Below, one piece after another: positions 27,699 through 37,298 of a DNA stretch of 64,000 nt. Source of the DNA: Snodgrassella gandavensis (GTDB lineage: Bacteria > Pseudomonadota > Gammaproteobacteria > Burkholderiales > Neisseriaceae). Location: the NCBI RefSeq assembly GCF_914768025.1, contig NZ_CAJZCE010000001.1, positions 1 through 64,000 on the forward strand, in the 5' to 3' direction. The notes under the pieces are model-generated. The model was not told where the DNA came from and searched no databases. It was given only the letters and a program-made list of their open reading frames with translations. Position 1 is the stretch's first letter. Each line of letters opens with the position of its first letter. The position numbers and the translations under genes are program-made.

Positions 27699-28676
27699 AT
27701 GCACGAACATAACCATACACATGAACACCATCATGATGGTGCACATCATCACCATTTAGGTGCACACAGTGCTGATAAGCAGGTTTTACGCATTTCTCTG
27801 CTGGTTATCGGCGCATATATGGTGGTGGAAATTATTGGTGGCTGCTTAACCAACAGTCTGGCTCTGCTATCAGATGCTGGGCACATGTTTTCGGATGCGC
27901 TCGCGCTGGCACTATCCTTGATTGCGTTTCATCTGAGTGAACGTCCGGTGAATCAGCGTCAGACTTTTGGCTATAAGCGCTTTGAAATTATTGCCGCTGC
28001 AGTGAATGGTATGGCGCTGATTGCGATTGCGGTGATGATTGTGTATGAAGCAATCGGCCGTTTTGTCAATCCACCAGATATTGCTACCCGTGGCATGCTG
28101 ATTATCAGTGTTTTTGGCTTGCTAGGGAATATCGCTATTGCTTGGTATATGTATCGCACTAGCGAAACCGAACATAACGTCAACATGCGCGGTGCCTTTT
28201 TACATGTATTGGGCGATTTACTGGGTTCTGTGGGGGCAATCGTTGCAGCCATACTCATGATGCTGTTTGGCTGGCGCTGGGCTGATCCGCTTGCCAGTAT
28301 CGTGGTGGCCTGTCTGATTGCCTACAGTGGTATTGGGATTCTGAAAACTACTCTGCGCATTCTGATGGAAGGTACGCCAGATGCCATCGAACTGGAACAA
28401 CTAAGCAACATTATTCTGGCTATGCCCGGAATTGAAGCTGTGCATGATTTGCATGCATGGACGATTACCAGCAATATGAATGCTTTGTCCTGCCATATCG
28501 TAGTCGATGGTGCATTAACGGTTACCGAAGCTGAAAAACTGGTGAATGAACTGGCAGAAATACTACTTCAGCATAACATCCATCATGTAACTGTACAGAC
28601 AGAAAGTACTGCCCATACGCACAGCAATAACCTGTTATGCTGTATGCCATCGGGTGCGCACCAGCATGCACATTGA
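27699..28676 (+). CDS. Cation diffusion facilitator zinc exporter (ZitB/CzcD-like)
   Basis: A 325-residue proton/cation antiporter with six membrane spans. The transport-site residues are visible in LLSDAGHMFSDALALAL (HxxxD, about residues 57-73) and FLHVLGDLLGSVGAI (HxxxD, about residues 167-181). The amino end is very His-rich (about twelve His in the first 25 residues) and the carboxyl end again (THSNNLLCCMPSGAHQHAH), with a CC pair. The cytoplasmic ferredoxin-like domain carries GIEAVHDLHAWTI. It should export Zn2+ and perhaps Cd2+ or Co2+. An AAGG site precedes the ATG. No MerR- or Zur-type regulator is adjacent. Metal specificity is inferred from the family. Confidence 0.88.
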   Translation: MHEHNHTHEHHHDGAHHHHLGAHSADKQVLRISLLVIGAYMVVEIIGGCLTNSLALLSDAGHMFSDALALALSLIAFHLSERPVNQRQTFGYKRFEIIAAAVNGMALIAIAVMIVYEAIGRFVNPPDIATRGMLIISVFGLLGNIAIAWYMYRTSETEHNVNMRGAFLHVLGDLLGSVGAIVAAILMMLFGWRWADPLASIVVACLIAYSGIGILKTTLRILMEGTPDAIELEQLSNIILAMPGIEAVHDLHAWTITSNMNALSCHIVVDGALTVTEAEKLVNELAEILLQHNIHHVTVQTESTAHTHSNNLLCCMPSGAHQHAH

Positions 28677-28712
28677 TACAAAACATGCGGATTATATACT
28701 GGATAGAAAATC

Positions 28713-29366
28713 ATGATTAAAGCAGTGTTATTTGATTTGGATGGTACGCTTGCCGATACTGCGCCGGATTTGGGTGCTGCCCTCAATCGAGTACTGGAAA
28801 AGCAGCATTTGCCGCCTAAAAGTATGACGGAAATTCGCCCAGTTGCCAGCCATGGTGCCGCAGGGCTGATTAAGCTTGGTACAGGGATGCAGGCAGACAA
28901 TCCGGAGTTTGCCACTTTAAGACAGGCTTTCTTGGCAGAGTATGAGCTGCACTTCACCGAGCAAACTGTACTGTTTGGCGGTATTGACGAAGTATTACAA
29001 AAGCTGGCTCAGCAGGGTATAGCGTGGGGTATTATCACCAATAAACCGCATGTATTCACCGATCGTCTGGTACCGAAACTGGGTTGCAGTATTGCGCCAG
29101 CAGTGGTGGTAAGTGGTGATACCACCAGTGCACCCAAGCCAAGTACCGAACCGATGCTGTATGCCTGTCAGCAGATAGGCGTGGCTCCAGAAAGCTGTCT
29201 GTATATTGGTGATGCAGAGCGTGATATGCAGGCCGGGCGCAATGCCGGCATGATAACCGTGCTGGCAAACTGGGGCTATATAAGTGCCGAAGACAACACA
29301 GCAAGCTGGCCGGCAGATTATATTATTGAGCAGCCAAAAGAGATTCTCGAACTACTGAAAAAATAA
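28713..29366 (+). CDS. gph: Phosphoglycolate phosphatase, HAD family
   Basis: A 217-residue HAD hydrolase. Motif I is LFDLDGTLADTAPDLG (residues 6-21) with the nucleophile Asp, motif II is GIITNKPHV, and motifs III/IV are KPSTEP and YIGDAERDMQAGRNAG. It removes phosphate from 2-phosphoglycolate, a product of DNA repair and of oxygenase side reactions. It lies 36 bp after the CDF exporter and 26 bp before the racemase, on the same strand. A broad-specificity HAD phosphatase is the alternative. Confidence 0.88.
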   Translation: MIKAVLFDLDGTLADTAPDLGAALNRVLEKQHLPPKSMTEIRPVASHGAAGLIKLGTGMQADNPEFATLRQAFLAEYELHFTEQTVLFGGIDEVLQKLAQQGIAWGIITNKPHVFTDRLVPKLGCSIAPAVVVSGDTTSAPKPSTEPMLYACQQIGVAPESCLYIGDAERDMQAGRNAGMITVLANWGYISAEDNTASWPADYIIEQPKEILELLKK

Positions 29367-29392
29367 CTTTTAACTCACAAGGGGAAATAGCA

Positions 29393-30094
29393 ATGAAAAC
29401 CATTGGTTTACTGGGTGGCATGAGCTGGGAAAGCTCTGCCCAATATTATCGTATGATTAACCAACAGGTGCGCTATCGTCTGGGCAGCACACATTCAGCC
29501 CAAAGCATCATGTTATCCGTGGATTTTGCGGAAATTGAAGCATTACAGCATCTGGGACGCTGGGATGAGCTGGCCGAGAGCATGTGTACGGCTGCGCGCC
29601 AACTGGAGCAGGGCGGTGCCCAATGTATAGTGATTTGTACCAATACCATGCATCGCATGGCCGAACAGGTACAGAACACCGTGCGCATTCCACTGCTGCA
29701 TATTGCCGATGCCACTGCACAACAGATTTGTCGCCAAAAACTGCACAAAGTGGGTTTGCTTGGTACAGAATTCACCATGAAACAAGATTTTTATAAAGGG
29801 CGGCTTACCGATAAATTTGGCTTGGAGGTGCTGATTCCGAATGATACAGATTGCCAGATCGTACATAAAATCATTTATAACGAACTGGTATCGGGTGTTA
29901 TCCGTGAAGAATCACGCCAGCAATACCGGCAAATCATTCAGCGTCTGGCTGATGCCGGTGCAGAAGCGATTATTCTGGGCTGTACCGAAATCATGTTACT
30001 GGTGTCGCAGGCTGACAGTCCGGTTCCGGTATTTGATACTACTGCTATCCATGCTACAGCCGCAGTGGACTGGGCTTTGGCGGATGAACAATAA
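29393..30094 (+). CDS. Aspartate/glutamate racemase-family protein (YgeA-like)
   Basis: A 233-residue PLP-independent amino acid racemase. The amino end KTIGLLGGMSWESSAQYY and the two catalytic-cysteine blocks, VICTNTMHRMAEQV (about residue 81) and ILGCTEIMLLV (about residue 197), are typical of the aspartate racemase/YgeA group. It may make D-amino acids for the wall or for signalling; substrate cannot be told from sequence. A GGGGAAA ribosome site precedes the ATG. It ends the gph transcription unit at a good terminator. Confidence 0.87.
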   Translation: MKTIGLLGGMSWESSAQYYRMINQQVRYRLGSTHSAQSIMLSVDFAEIEALQHLGRWDELAESMCTAARQLEQGGAQCIVICTNTMHRMAEQVQNTVRIPLLHIADATAQQICRQKLHKVGLLGTEFTMKQDFYKGRLTDKFGLEVLIPNDTDCQIVHKIIYNELVSGVIREESRQQYRQIIQRLADAGAEAIILGCTEIMLLVSQADSPVPVFDTTAIHATAAVDWALADEQ

Positions 30095-30143
30095 ATGCGC
30101 AGTATTTTTCCGATATCGTAAAAGCTGATATAAAGCCAACACA

Positions 30144-30180
30144 GGTGACCATTATCTGCTAATGGCCACCGTTTTTATCG
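30144..30180 (+). terminator. Terminator after the racemase gene
   Basis: Eleven-bp stem with one mismatch, GGTGACCATTA (30144-30154) / TAATGGCCACC (30160-30170), 5-nt loop, then GTTTTTATCG. Confidence 0.75.
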
Positions 30181-30183
30181 TTT

Positions 30184-31104
30184 TCAGGCTGAGTCAGTCA
30201 GACGGTTACGCAGCCAGCGTACGGCCGCTGCTATTTCGCTGGCACATAAACCTATGGGGCCGGTGCCACTGGCTGCAAGAATGTCTGCGGCAGCACCATG
30301 TAACCACACACCAGCATAAACAGCCTGTTCCGGTGGTATGCGTTGAGCCAGTAAACTGCCAATAATCCCAGCCAGCACATCACCACTACCAGCAGTTGCC
30401 AGCCCTGAATTACCCGTTTCATTTTGCTGTACCTGCCCGTTGGGTGACGCTATCAGGCTCTGGTGACCTTTCAGCACCACCCATGCCCCATATTTTTCGG
30501 CCAGACAGCGCACGGCCTGATAACGATTACTTTGTATCTCACTGATCGTGCAATGCAGCAGGCGTGCTGCTTCGCCCGGGTGTGGCGTTAAAATAATGTT
30601 TTGCTTATTCTGGTTGCTGGTTAGTAAAGCTGGCTGTTGCGCCACCAGATTAAGGGCGTCGGCATCCAGTAGCACGGTGGTGCTGTTCTGTTGCAGGCAT
30701 TCAGTCAGCAGGGTTAAAGCAGAGGTTTCAGTCCCCAAGCCACAGCCAATCACCCATGCAGTAATATCTGAGCGTTGCAGCAGCCGATTTGCAGTACTCA
30801 GCATAATTTCAGGCTGTTGAACCAGTAACGGCATTGGTAAAGCAGGCTGGTGAAAGCCAAGCCATACTTTGCCGCAGCCGCAATGCAACGCAGCCATCCC
30901 AGCCAATGTAATCGAACCGGCCATTCCTTCAGAACCGCCCACAATAGCCAGCGTACCAAACGTACCTTTGTGGCTTTGCGGCGAGCGTGGCTGGCACAGA
31001 GCTGGAAACTGTGTATATGCCAGTCGCCGCCATTGCCTCAGCATATCTTTATCAATCTGAAACCTATTCACTGCCTGCTCCCCGTCATTACTGCTTACTG
31101 TCAT
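30184..31104 (-). CDS. nnrD: ADP-dependent (S)-NAD(P)H-hydrate dehydratase
   Basis: A 306-residue ribokinase-fold enzyme that repairs hydrated NAD(P)H using ADP. Family blocks are SHKGTFGTLAIVGGSEGMAG (about residues 44-63), LTPHPGEAARLL and the catalytic/nucleotide motif ATAGSGDVLAGIIGSLL near residues 240-256. Only the dehydratase domain is present; the NnrE epimerase domain that is often fused at the amino end is missing and must be encoded elsewhere if present. It sits 37 bp downstream of glnD on the same strand. Confidence 0.9.
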   Translation of the reverse strand: MTVSSNDGEQAVNRFQIDKDMLRQWRRLAYTQFPALCQPRSPQSHKGTFGTLAIVGGSEGMAGSITLAGMAALHCGCGKVWLGFHQPALPMPLLVQQPEIMLSTANRLLQRSDITAWVIGCGLGTETSALTLLTECLQQNSTTVLLDADALNLVAQQPALLTSNQNKQNIILTPHPGEAARLLHCTISEIQSNRYQAVRCLAEKYGAWVVLKGHQSLIASPNGQVQQNETGNSGLATAGSGDVLAGIIGSLLAQRIPPEQAVYAGVWLHGAAADILAASGTGPIGLCASEIAAAVRWLRNRLTDSA

Positions 31105-31141
31105 TGTAAAATATCTTTCAGCTAATGCGTATCATCTGTGT

Positions 31142-33706
31142 TTACAGCAAGAGCTGATCCAGCAGGGCATTTTTAAGCCGTAATTGCTGCTGTGTATCGG
31201 CTAGCTGAGGGGCATACACCAAAAAACTGTCTTCCACACGTTCATCCAGAGTCATGATTTTGGCAAAACGGATACTGATGTTCAGTTCGGATAAAACGGC
31301 GGCAATATTGGCCAGTAAAAATCGCCGGTTGGCTGTGATAATGTGCAGGTTATACCAGCCGGTATTATCTTCTTCATCAATGCTGATACGTGGTGCAATC
31401 GGCATATGGCGGCTTCGCCGGCTCAGGCTGGCCGAGTTATTAGTAGACATCGGCAGATGACCATTAACAAACTGATTGAGTGCCAGCTCGGTTTTATTCT
31501 GAATAGCCAGATAATCGCCTGTATTGAGCCCCGGGGAAAATTGCAGAATAAACGTGTCGAGAATAAAGTTGTGCTCGGTAATATAAGCGCGGGCAGTCAG
31601 GATATTCATACCAGCCTCACTGAAAACAGAAGCCAACTCGGTAAACAGTTTCGGGCGATTGGGCATGTATACCATTACTTTTAAAGTATCGGTGTCTGGC
31701 AGTAGCTGGCTGTGTGCCTGCGCCTGCTGTTCATAATTAATAATTTTTGACAAATGCCACAGAATATCCTGCCACTCATGGCGGGCAAAATAAGCCTGCC
31801 CCAGAATGTGCCACAGCTCGCGTTGCTGTGCTTCGCTGATGTGATACTGATTTAATTCATGCATTGCCTGCTGCCGGCGGTCGAGGATGGCCGTTTGCCG
31901 GTTACTTTGTTTACCGCTCAAATGGTGCAGTGTCGCTTTATATAACCTTTCCAGCAGGCTGGCTTTCCATGAATTCCAGATTTTCGGATTGGTACCACGA
32001 ATATCGGCTACGGTAAGCAAGTACAGCGCAGTCAGGCGTTCAACCGTTTTTACCTGTTTGCTGAATCGGGCAACCACTTCCGGATCCTGAATATCTTCTT
32101 TTTGTGCCGTCATCGACATCAGCAGATGCTGCTCCACCAGCCACGCGAGTAAATCGCTTTCTTCCGCATCCAGAAAATGATCATCAGCAAAACGCCGTGC
32201 ATCTGGCACCCCCTTTTGCGCATGGTCGCCACCACGCCCTTTGGCAATATCATGAAACAATGCTGCCATATATAAAATATGTTTATGCGCAAAGGCATGC
32301 ATCAGGGTAGAAGCAAAAGGCAGCTCATGGCTGTGCTGCTCCATGGCCAGACGCCGCATATTGCGCACAACCATTAATATATGGTCGTCTACCGGATAGA
32401 TATGAATCAAATCATGTTGTAGTAGACCAACGATTTTCCCCCATGCAGGCAGATAACATCCCAGCACCCCATACAGATTGATAAACCGCAGCAAATGAGT
32501 TAGCCCGTCGCCACGCCTGAAGAAACCCGCAAAGCATTTGCGGTTAACCGGATTCTGATAAAACTCTTCATTAACCAGCTTGTGTGCTGCCGCCCACCAG
32601 GCACGCAAGGTTTTGGGCGCGAAACCAATAATATCGCTGTGTTCCTGAGCAATGTGCAGAATAGTGAAAATATGTTCTGGTTTCTGCCAGAAAAGTTCAA
32701 GGTCATGTACCGCCAGCATATTGCCAACCTGATAGTAATGCTGGTCAAGTTCCACTACCACACGGGGTAGCGCAGCATAGACTCGGTCGCGCAGCATTGG
32801 CACCAGAATACCACTGAGCTGTTTTACCCCTTTTAGTGCACGGTAAAAATCATGCATCAGTTTTTCGCTGGCGCGTGAAGTGGCATCATCAACGTATCCC
32901 AGACTCTGTGCCACCTGTGTTTGCAAATCGAATATCAGCCGGTCTTCTGCCCGTTTGGCAGTCAGATGCAGCTCAATGCGGATTCTCGCCAGTTGCTTCT
33001 GGCAGTTGAGTAACAATCTTGCCTCAGTACGGTTCAGAATTGAATTTTTCATCAGCTCATGAATCTGTGGCGGTAATCCCTGCACCTTGGCCAGCCACAA
33101 CAGCGTATGAATATCACGTAAACCGCCCTGAGTGGTTTTTACATTCGCTTCCAGCAGACTGTCTTCACCTGAGGCCTTGGCATAGCGCTGCCATTGTTCC
33201 AGTATTTTACCCTCAATAAAAGCAGCTACATCACGTTGCAAATCAAGCTGATGGATAAATTCTGTTGCCAGTTGCCGCTGGCCGCACAAAAAACGGCTTT
33301 CTAGTAAGGCCGAATCGCCAGTTAAATCCTGCCGTGCACTTTCACATAATTCCTCAATCGTGCCTACCTTTGGTGCTGGCTGTAAGTGCATATCCCATAA
33401 TATTTGCACAAATGCGGCAATCTGCTGTTGTAGGTCATCATCAAGCACATTTTTGCTGACAATAGCCATATCCATATCAGAATATGGATACATCTCGCCA
33501 CGCCCGAAACCACCTATAGCCAGTAAACACAATTGCTGTCCGGCAAAAAATTCTTGCCACAGCGTTGTCAACACTTCAGTAATAATCTGGGTATGCTGAC
33601 GAAAATACACAAAAGGATGCTGGCGGTGCCGGTACATCTCAGCAGCAAGCTGCTTGTGCTGGTGTAATCTATCCGACAATTGAGTAACAAGCGCTGAGGC
33701 AAACAT
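31142..33706 (-). CDS. glnD: Bifunctional PII uridylyltransferase/uridylyl-removing enzyme
   Basis: An 854-residue nitrogen sensor that adds or removes UMP on PII proteins in response to glutamine. Domains in order are a nucleotidyltransferase with GGFGRGEMYPYSDMDMAIV near residues 64-82, a helical region, an HD domain with LFHDIAKGRGGDH near residue 489, and two ACT domains at about residues 675-750 and 785-850 (VMVYMPNRPKLFTELASVF; LHIITANRRFLLANIAAVL). Length agrees with E. coli GlnD (890). Only 2 bp separate it from cca upstream, so cca-glnD-nnrD is probably one transcript. Confidence 0.96.
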   Translation of the reverse strand: MFASALVTQLSDRLHQHKQLAAEMYRHRQHPFVYFRQHTQIITEVLTTLWQEFFAGQQLCLLAIGGFGRGEMYPYSDMDMAIVSKNVLDDDLQQQIAAFVQILWDMHLQPAPKVGTIEELCESARQDLTGDSALLESRFLCGQRQLATEFIHQLDLQRDVAAFIEGKILEQWQRYAKASGEDSLLEANVKTTQGGLRDIHTLLWLAKVQGLPPQIHELMKNSILNRTEARLLLNCQKQLARIRIELHLTAKRAEDRLIFDLQTQVAQSLGYVDDATSRASEKLMHDFYRALKGVKQLSGILVPMLRDRVYAALPRVVVELDQHYYQVGNMLAVHDLELFWQKPEHIFTILHIAQEHSDIIGFAPKTLRAWWAAAHKLVNEEFYQNPVNRKCFAGFFRRGDGLTHLLRFINLYGVLGCYLPAWGKIVGLLQHDLIHIYPVDDHILMVVRNMRRLAMEQHSHELPFASTLMHAFAHKHILYMAALFHDIAKGRGGDHAQKGVPDARRFADDHFLDAEESDLLAWLVEQHLLMSMTAQKEDIQDPEVVARFSKQVKTVERLTALYLLTVADIRGTNPKIWNSWKASLLERLYKATLHHLSGKQSNRQTAILDRRQQAMHELNQYHISEAQQRELWHILGQAYFARHEWQDILWHLSKIINYEQQAQAHSQLLPDTDTLKVMVYMPNRPKLFTELASVFSEAGMNILTARAYITEHNFILDTFILQFSPGLNTGDYLAIQNKTELALNQFVNGHLPMSTNNSASLSRRSRHMPIAPRISIDEEDNTGWYNLHIITANRRFLLANIAAVLSELNISIRFAKIMTLDERVEDSFLVYAPQLADTQQQLRLKNALLDQLLL

Positions 33707-33708
33707 AA

Positions 33709-34947
33709 TTAATAGCCGTTGGTTTGAGATTGACGATAGGCATTCTGTAACGGGCGGATTTGATTCAGTCTTGCCTGATCTATAGCCTGAGCAATCTGCT
33801 GCGACTCAGCCGTGCTACGGGCAATTGCTGCTGCATCAATATCCATTGCCGCCGACTGCATGGCCAGCCAGTGCTGCTGTTGTGGGTATTGCTGCTGTTC
33901 AAATCCCAGCCGCCCGCGTATATCAGCCATACATACCCGTAAAATCTGGGCAAAACGTTGCGGGCGACGCAAGGCATCGGTTTTTTTCAGAATATCCAGC
34001 ACCGTTTTCGGTTTGAGCTGGCCGACACTGTGTAGCCTGATATGATAGCTGCAAACCAGTAAAGCCAGTTGTGCACAGGCTTTGGGCACCTGCCAGCGCT
34101 GGTTTACTGCCTCCACAGGCTGGATTCCGGCCTGATCGTGTCCGGGGTGGCTTGGTAATTTATCAGCTGGTGTCAACGCTTTGCCCAAATCATGGGTAAG
34201 GGTAGCGTAACGCTCTTCCAGCGAATAGTCATGTTCGGCAGCATACTGCAAGCACAGTAGCGTGTGCTCACCAGTATCTATTTCCGGATGGTAATCAGCC
34301 CGTTGCGGTATGCCAAATAAAGCATCCACTTCTGGCAGAATAATCTTCAGTGCCCCGCAGGCACGTAGAATCTCTATCATCAGACGCGGCTGCTTTTCCA
34401 TCATTCCTTTCGCCAGCTCCTGCCATACCCGCTCGGCAACCAGCGCATTTACCTCACCATTGGTCACCATCTGGCGCATTAAAGCCATCGTTTCATCCGC
34501 AACCTGAAATCCGTAGCGGGCTGCAAAACGGGCTATACGCAAAATCCGCACCGGGTCTTCCGCAAATGCCGGGCTGACATGGCGCAAGATACCACGGCGT
34601 AAATCAGCCAGACCATGGTAGGGGTCGATCAGATTGCCTGCTGCATCTTCTGCCATGGCATTGATGGTTAAATCGCGCCGCTGCAAATCCTGTTCCAGCG
34701 TGACATCAGCGGCTGCATGAAAAGTAAAGCCACCATAACCTGCCGCCACTTTGCGTTCTGTGCGTGCCAGCGCATATTCCTCATGTGTTTGTGGGTGCAG
34801 AAACACGGGGAAATCCTTGCCCACCGGCTGATAGCCAGCCTGTAACATATCTTCGGCATCAGCACCCACAACTACCCAGTCGCGGTCAGCCACCGGACGT
34901 TGCAAATACTTATCCCTTACCGCCCCACCAACTAAATAAATTTGCAT
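33709..34947 (-). CDS. cca: CCA-adding tRNA nucleotidyltransferase
   Basis: Builds or repairs the 3'-CCA of tRNAs. The start at 34947 gives MQIYLVGGAVRDKYL and 412 residues, the same length as E. coli Cca; an in-frame ATG six codons upstream is less likely. The GGxVRD motif and the DRDWVVVG acids make the active site, RRDLTINAMA and DPVRILRIARFAARY are the following conserved blocks, and an HD domain lies near residues 225-260 (HTLLCLQYA to LTHDLGKALTP). The tRNA genes in this window already encode CCA, so repair would be a main duty here. Confidence 0.95.
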   Translation of the reverse strand: MQIYLVGGAVRDKYLQRPVADRDWVVVGADAEDMLQAGYQPVGKDFPVFLHPQTHEEYALARTERKVAAGYGGFTFHAAADVTLEQDLQRRDLTINAMAEDAAGNLIDPYHGLADLRRGILRHVSPAFAEDPVRILRIARFAARYGFQVADETMALMRQMVTNGEVNALVAERVWQELAKGMMEKQPRLMIEILRACGALKIILPEVDALFGIPQRADYHPEIDTGEHTLLCLQYAAEHDYSLEERYATLTHDLGKALTPADKLPSHPGHDQAGIQPVEAVNQRWQVPKACAQLALLVCSYHIRLHSVGQLKPKTVLDILKKTDALRRPQRFAQILRVCMADIRGRLGFEQQQYPQQQHWLAMQSAAMDIDAAAIARSTAESQQIAQAIDQARLNQIRPLQNAYRQSQTNGY

Positions 34948-35082
34948 ATCAAATGTATCAATCAAAAACAGAAGGTCATTGTGCCGTAGTCCGGTACAGT
35001 TGTTAACTGATTTTTCTACCGGATTAGCAGGCTACAGGCAGGAAAACAGGATATGAGACCAGCCAGATTCAGTTACGCACAG

Positions 35083-35115
35083 AAAATAAAACGCTCTGCA
35101 TACTGGCAGAGCGTT
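35083..35115 (-). terminator. Terminator of the MatC-like carrier gene
   Basis: Perfect 10-bp stem AACGCTCTGC (35090-35099) / GCAGAGCGTT (35106-35115), 6-nt loop. On the minus strand the stem is followed by TTTATTTTC. Confidence 0.8.
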
Positions 35116-35130
35116 ATCATTGCACGATGA

Positions 35131-36447
35131 TTACATCATCAGCACAGGCACAATCATGGCCAAACCCGGAAAAATCGGCACTGTAGAAAAGGCAATAATC
35201 AGCAAACGTTTAAACATTGTCTCCTGCTGCTTTTCATCCGTAACACTCACCACTAACGTACCGGCAATATGAATCGGATTAACCACACTGAGCATAGCCG
35301 GAGCGGCGCAGGCCATCACAATTAGTGAAATTTGCGGAGATTCGCCAAAAATGGTGAATACCATCGGAATCATCATACTGATTACGCCTAAAGTAGACGA
35401 CTCCACATTACTCAGGAACGTAGTCAGATAAGCCAGCATAAACAGCAGGGCGATTTTACTGCTGGTCAGACTTAACAGCCCATGTTCAACTGCATCCATG
35501 GTATTTATCTGTATCATGGTATTAATAAGAACCAGCAAGCCGCTGATAACCACCACAGCATTCCAGGGAATTTTTTTCACAAAATCTTTGCTGTTTTTGG
35601 GGAAAAACAACATCAATACCACAGCCAGCGTTAAGGCAGTCAAGCCGACATTGGCTTTAGCAAATACCACCAGTAGCAGAAAAATCAAGACGCCAATCGT
35701 AGAGCATATTGCATAAAATGGTTGTAACTGATGAGTATCACAGGTTTCCTGCTTGATTGGTTTAAGCAGCAGAAAACCCTTTACAGGCTTGTCAGTATTA
35801 TCTGCATCAACCACTCTTTTTTCATGAAACACAATCTGTAAAGCAATGACAAACAGAATACTGATTACTGTACCCAGCAGCCACACCAGCCACGGGTTAT
35901 ACTCCACCTGTGCTTTTTTAGCCGCATCGAGAATTACCTGACCGGTAGGATTAATCGGCGACAGAGCACCCGTATTGGCACCAATGATTGCCGCCATTTC
36001 ACAGATAAAAAACAGTCGGGGATGTTTTCTGCCTAAAGCCGCAATTACTGGCACCAGCAACGTAATCGAAGCAGTAGAAAAGGCGCCGGCTGTTGAGATA
36101 GCGAATCCTATAAAATAGCCAATCCACGGCACAGCATGAGTATAGTGTCCCATTTTGGCGTAAATTTTATTTGTAAACCAGCTCAAACCGCCGCTTTTTT
36201 CCAGATGGGAGAATAGTACAGATACCCCGATTAACAGCGTGACAATTTCACCGGGAAAATGATGCATCAGAACCTCTTTACTGCTTAGCACCATCTCTGT
36301 AGCGGAAATTTTTGCAATTGCAGCAGATGCCATAACCAACACGGCTGTAGCACTAAACCCCAGCAAACCAATATTGACATGTCGCCAGACAGCCAGAATC
36401 AAAATCACAACCAATAATACGACCGATAATACTTGTAGTAAGTTCAT
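35131..36447 (-). CDS. Dicarboxylate carrier, MatC-like (ion transporter superfamily)
   Basis: A 438-residue membrane protein with about eleven to twelve hydrophobic segments. The amino half (VNIGLLGFSATAVLVMASA, then PGEIVTLLIGVSVLF) and the segment IIGANTGALSPINPTGQVI resemble the MatC/dicarboxylate carrier group of the ion transporter superfamily; SNVESSTLGVISMM and APAMLSVVNPIHIAGTLVV form the matching second half. Substrate is likely malonate, succinate, malate or another C3-C4 dicarboxylate, which would feed the TCA genes at the far end of the window. An AGGAC ribosome site precedes the ATG. Substrate is inference. Confidence 0.75.
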   Translation of the reverse strand: MNLLQVLSVVLLVVILILAVWRHVNIGLLGFSATAVLVMASAAIAKISATEMVLSSKEVLMHHFPGEIVTLLIGVSVLFSHLEKSGGLSWFTNKIYAKMGHYTHAVPWIGYFIGFAISTAGAFSTASITLLVPVIAALGRKHPRLFFICEMAAIIGANTGALSPINPTGQVILDAAKKAQVEYNPWLVWLLGTVISILFVIALQIVFHEKRVVDADNTDKPVKGFLLLKPIKQETCDTHQLQPFYAICSTIGVLIFLLLVVFAKANVGLTALTLAVVLMLFFPKNSKDFVKKIPWNAVVVISGLLVLINTMIQINTMDAVEHGLLSLTSSKIALLFMLAYLTTFLSNVESSTLGVISMMIPMVFTIFGESPQISLIVMACAAPAMLSVVNPIHIAGTLVVSVTDEKQQETMFKRLLIIAFSTVPIFPGLAMIVPVLMM

Positions 36448-37298
36448 AGATTGTCCTGATTTGTTATCGTTCTGAAAAGAATTACGCTGAAAACCGTAAA
36501 GTAATCAAACGGAAGTTATATTTATTTTGAATTAAATTTTACCCTCTTTCGTTAAAGTTCAGTAAATTCTTAACTTATCATTTATAGCCTATTTAATAGA
36601 TTTTAACAAATAAAAATTAACTAAATATCTATATTTGTTATGATGAATGTTACTGGTGAAGTACAGGTATGAAATAAAGTACAGAATATATATTTATATA
36701 AAACAAAAGAAAAAACTTAATTTAATGCTATTCTGTTTCTGGGGAAACGAAATATTCTTAGCAAAATCATCAATGCTTATATACATATAGCATCAATGTA
36801 TAAAAGTGTTAAATGCAGCGATTAGCACAAACTCACCTCATCATTGCCGAAGTAAGCATAGCTGTGTCTGGAATAATTGGGAAGGTTAAAAAGCAATTAT
36901 CAAGCTGGTGTCTGCAAATCGCAGCTTGCTACTCAGCGGCATAACAAGCTACCAGTACGCTCGTTATATCAACCAGAGTTATCACGATCGGCAACAACAC
37001 TAGAGGACATTCGGCCTTAATCAGCGATAAATGCCCAGTGATCCAAAATCATAAAAATCATCGGCTTTATCTGCCTAATCAGCCGGATAGCAGATAATTT
37101 CACATTATTTAGATGGAAAAGATAATAAAATTAGCTGGTTAGTAGTCATGTTGAGCAGACTTTAATCTAGCACCTGTAACTTGGATATACCGCTATCGTG
37201 CCGTTAAAAACCAGCATGGCTATAAATACACTTCAAGCCATGAAGATAAATAGTTATAGGCAAAAATATTAATCAGATAAAACTAAATTCATGCGCTG
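36448..37298. other. Gene-poor region, possibly holding unrecognisable gene remnants
   Basis: About 850 bp with no intact gene. 36450-36780 is very AT-rich and looks like a promoter-side spacer. 36810-37260 has more balanced base composition, like decayed coding sequence, but every frame is broken by stops and no family could be recognised. A transposase remnant is possible but could not be supported by motifs. Confidence 0.4.
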
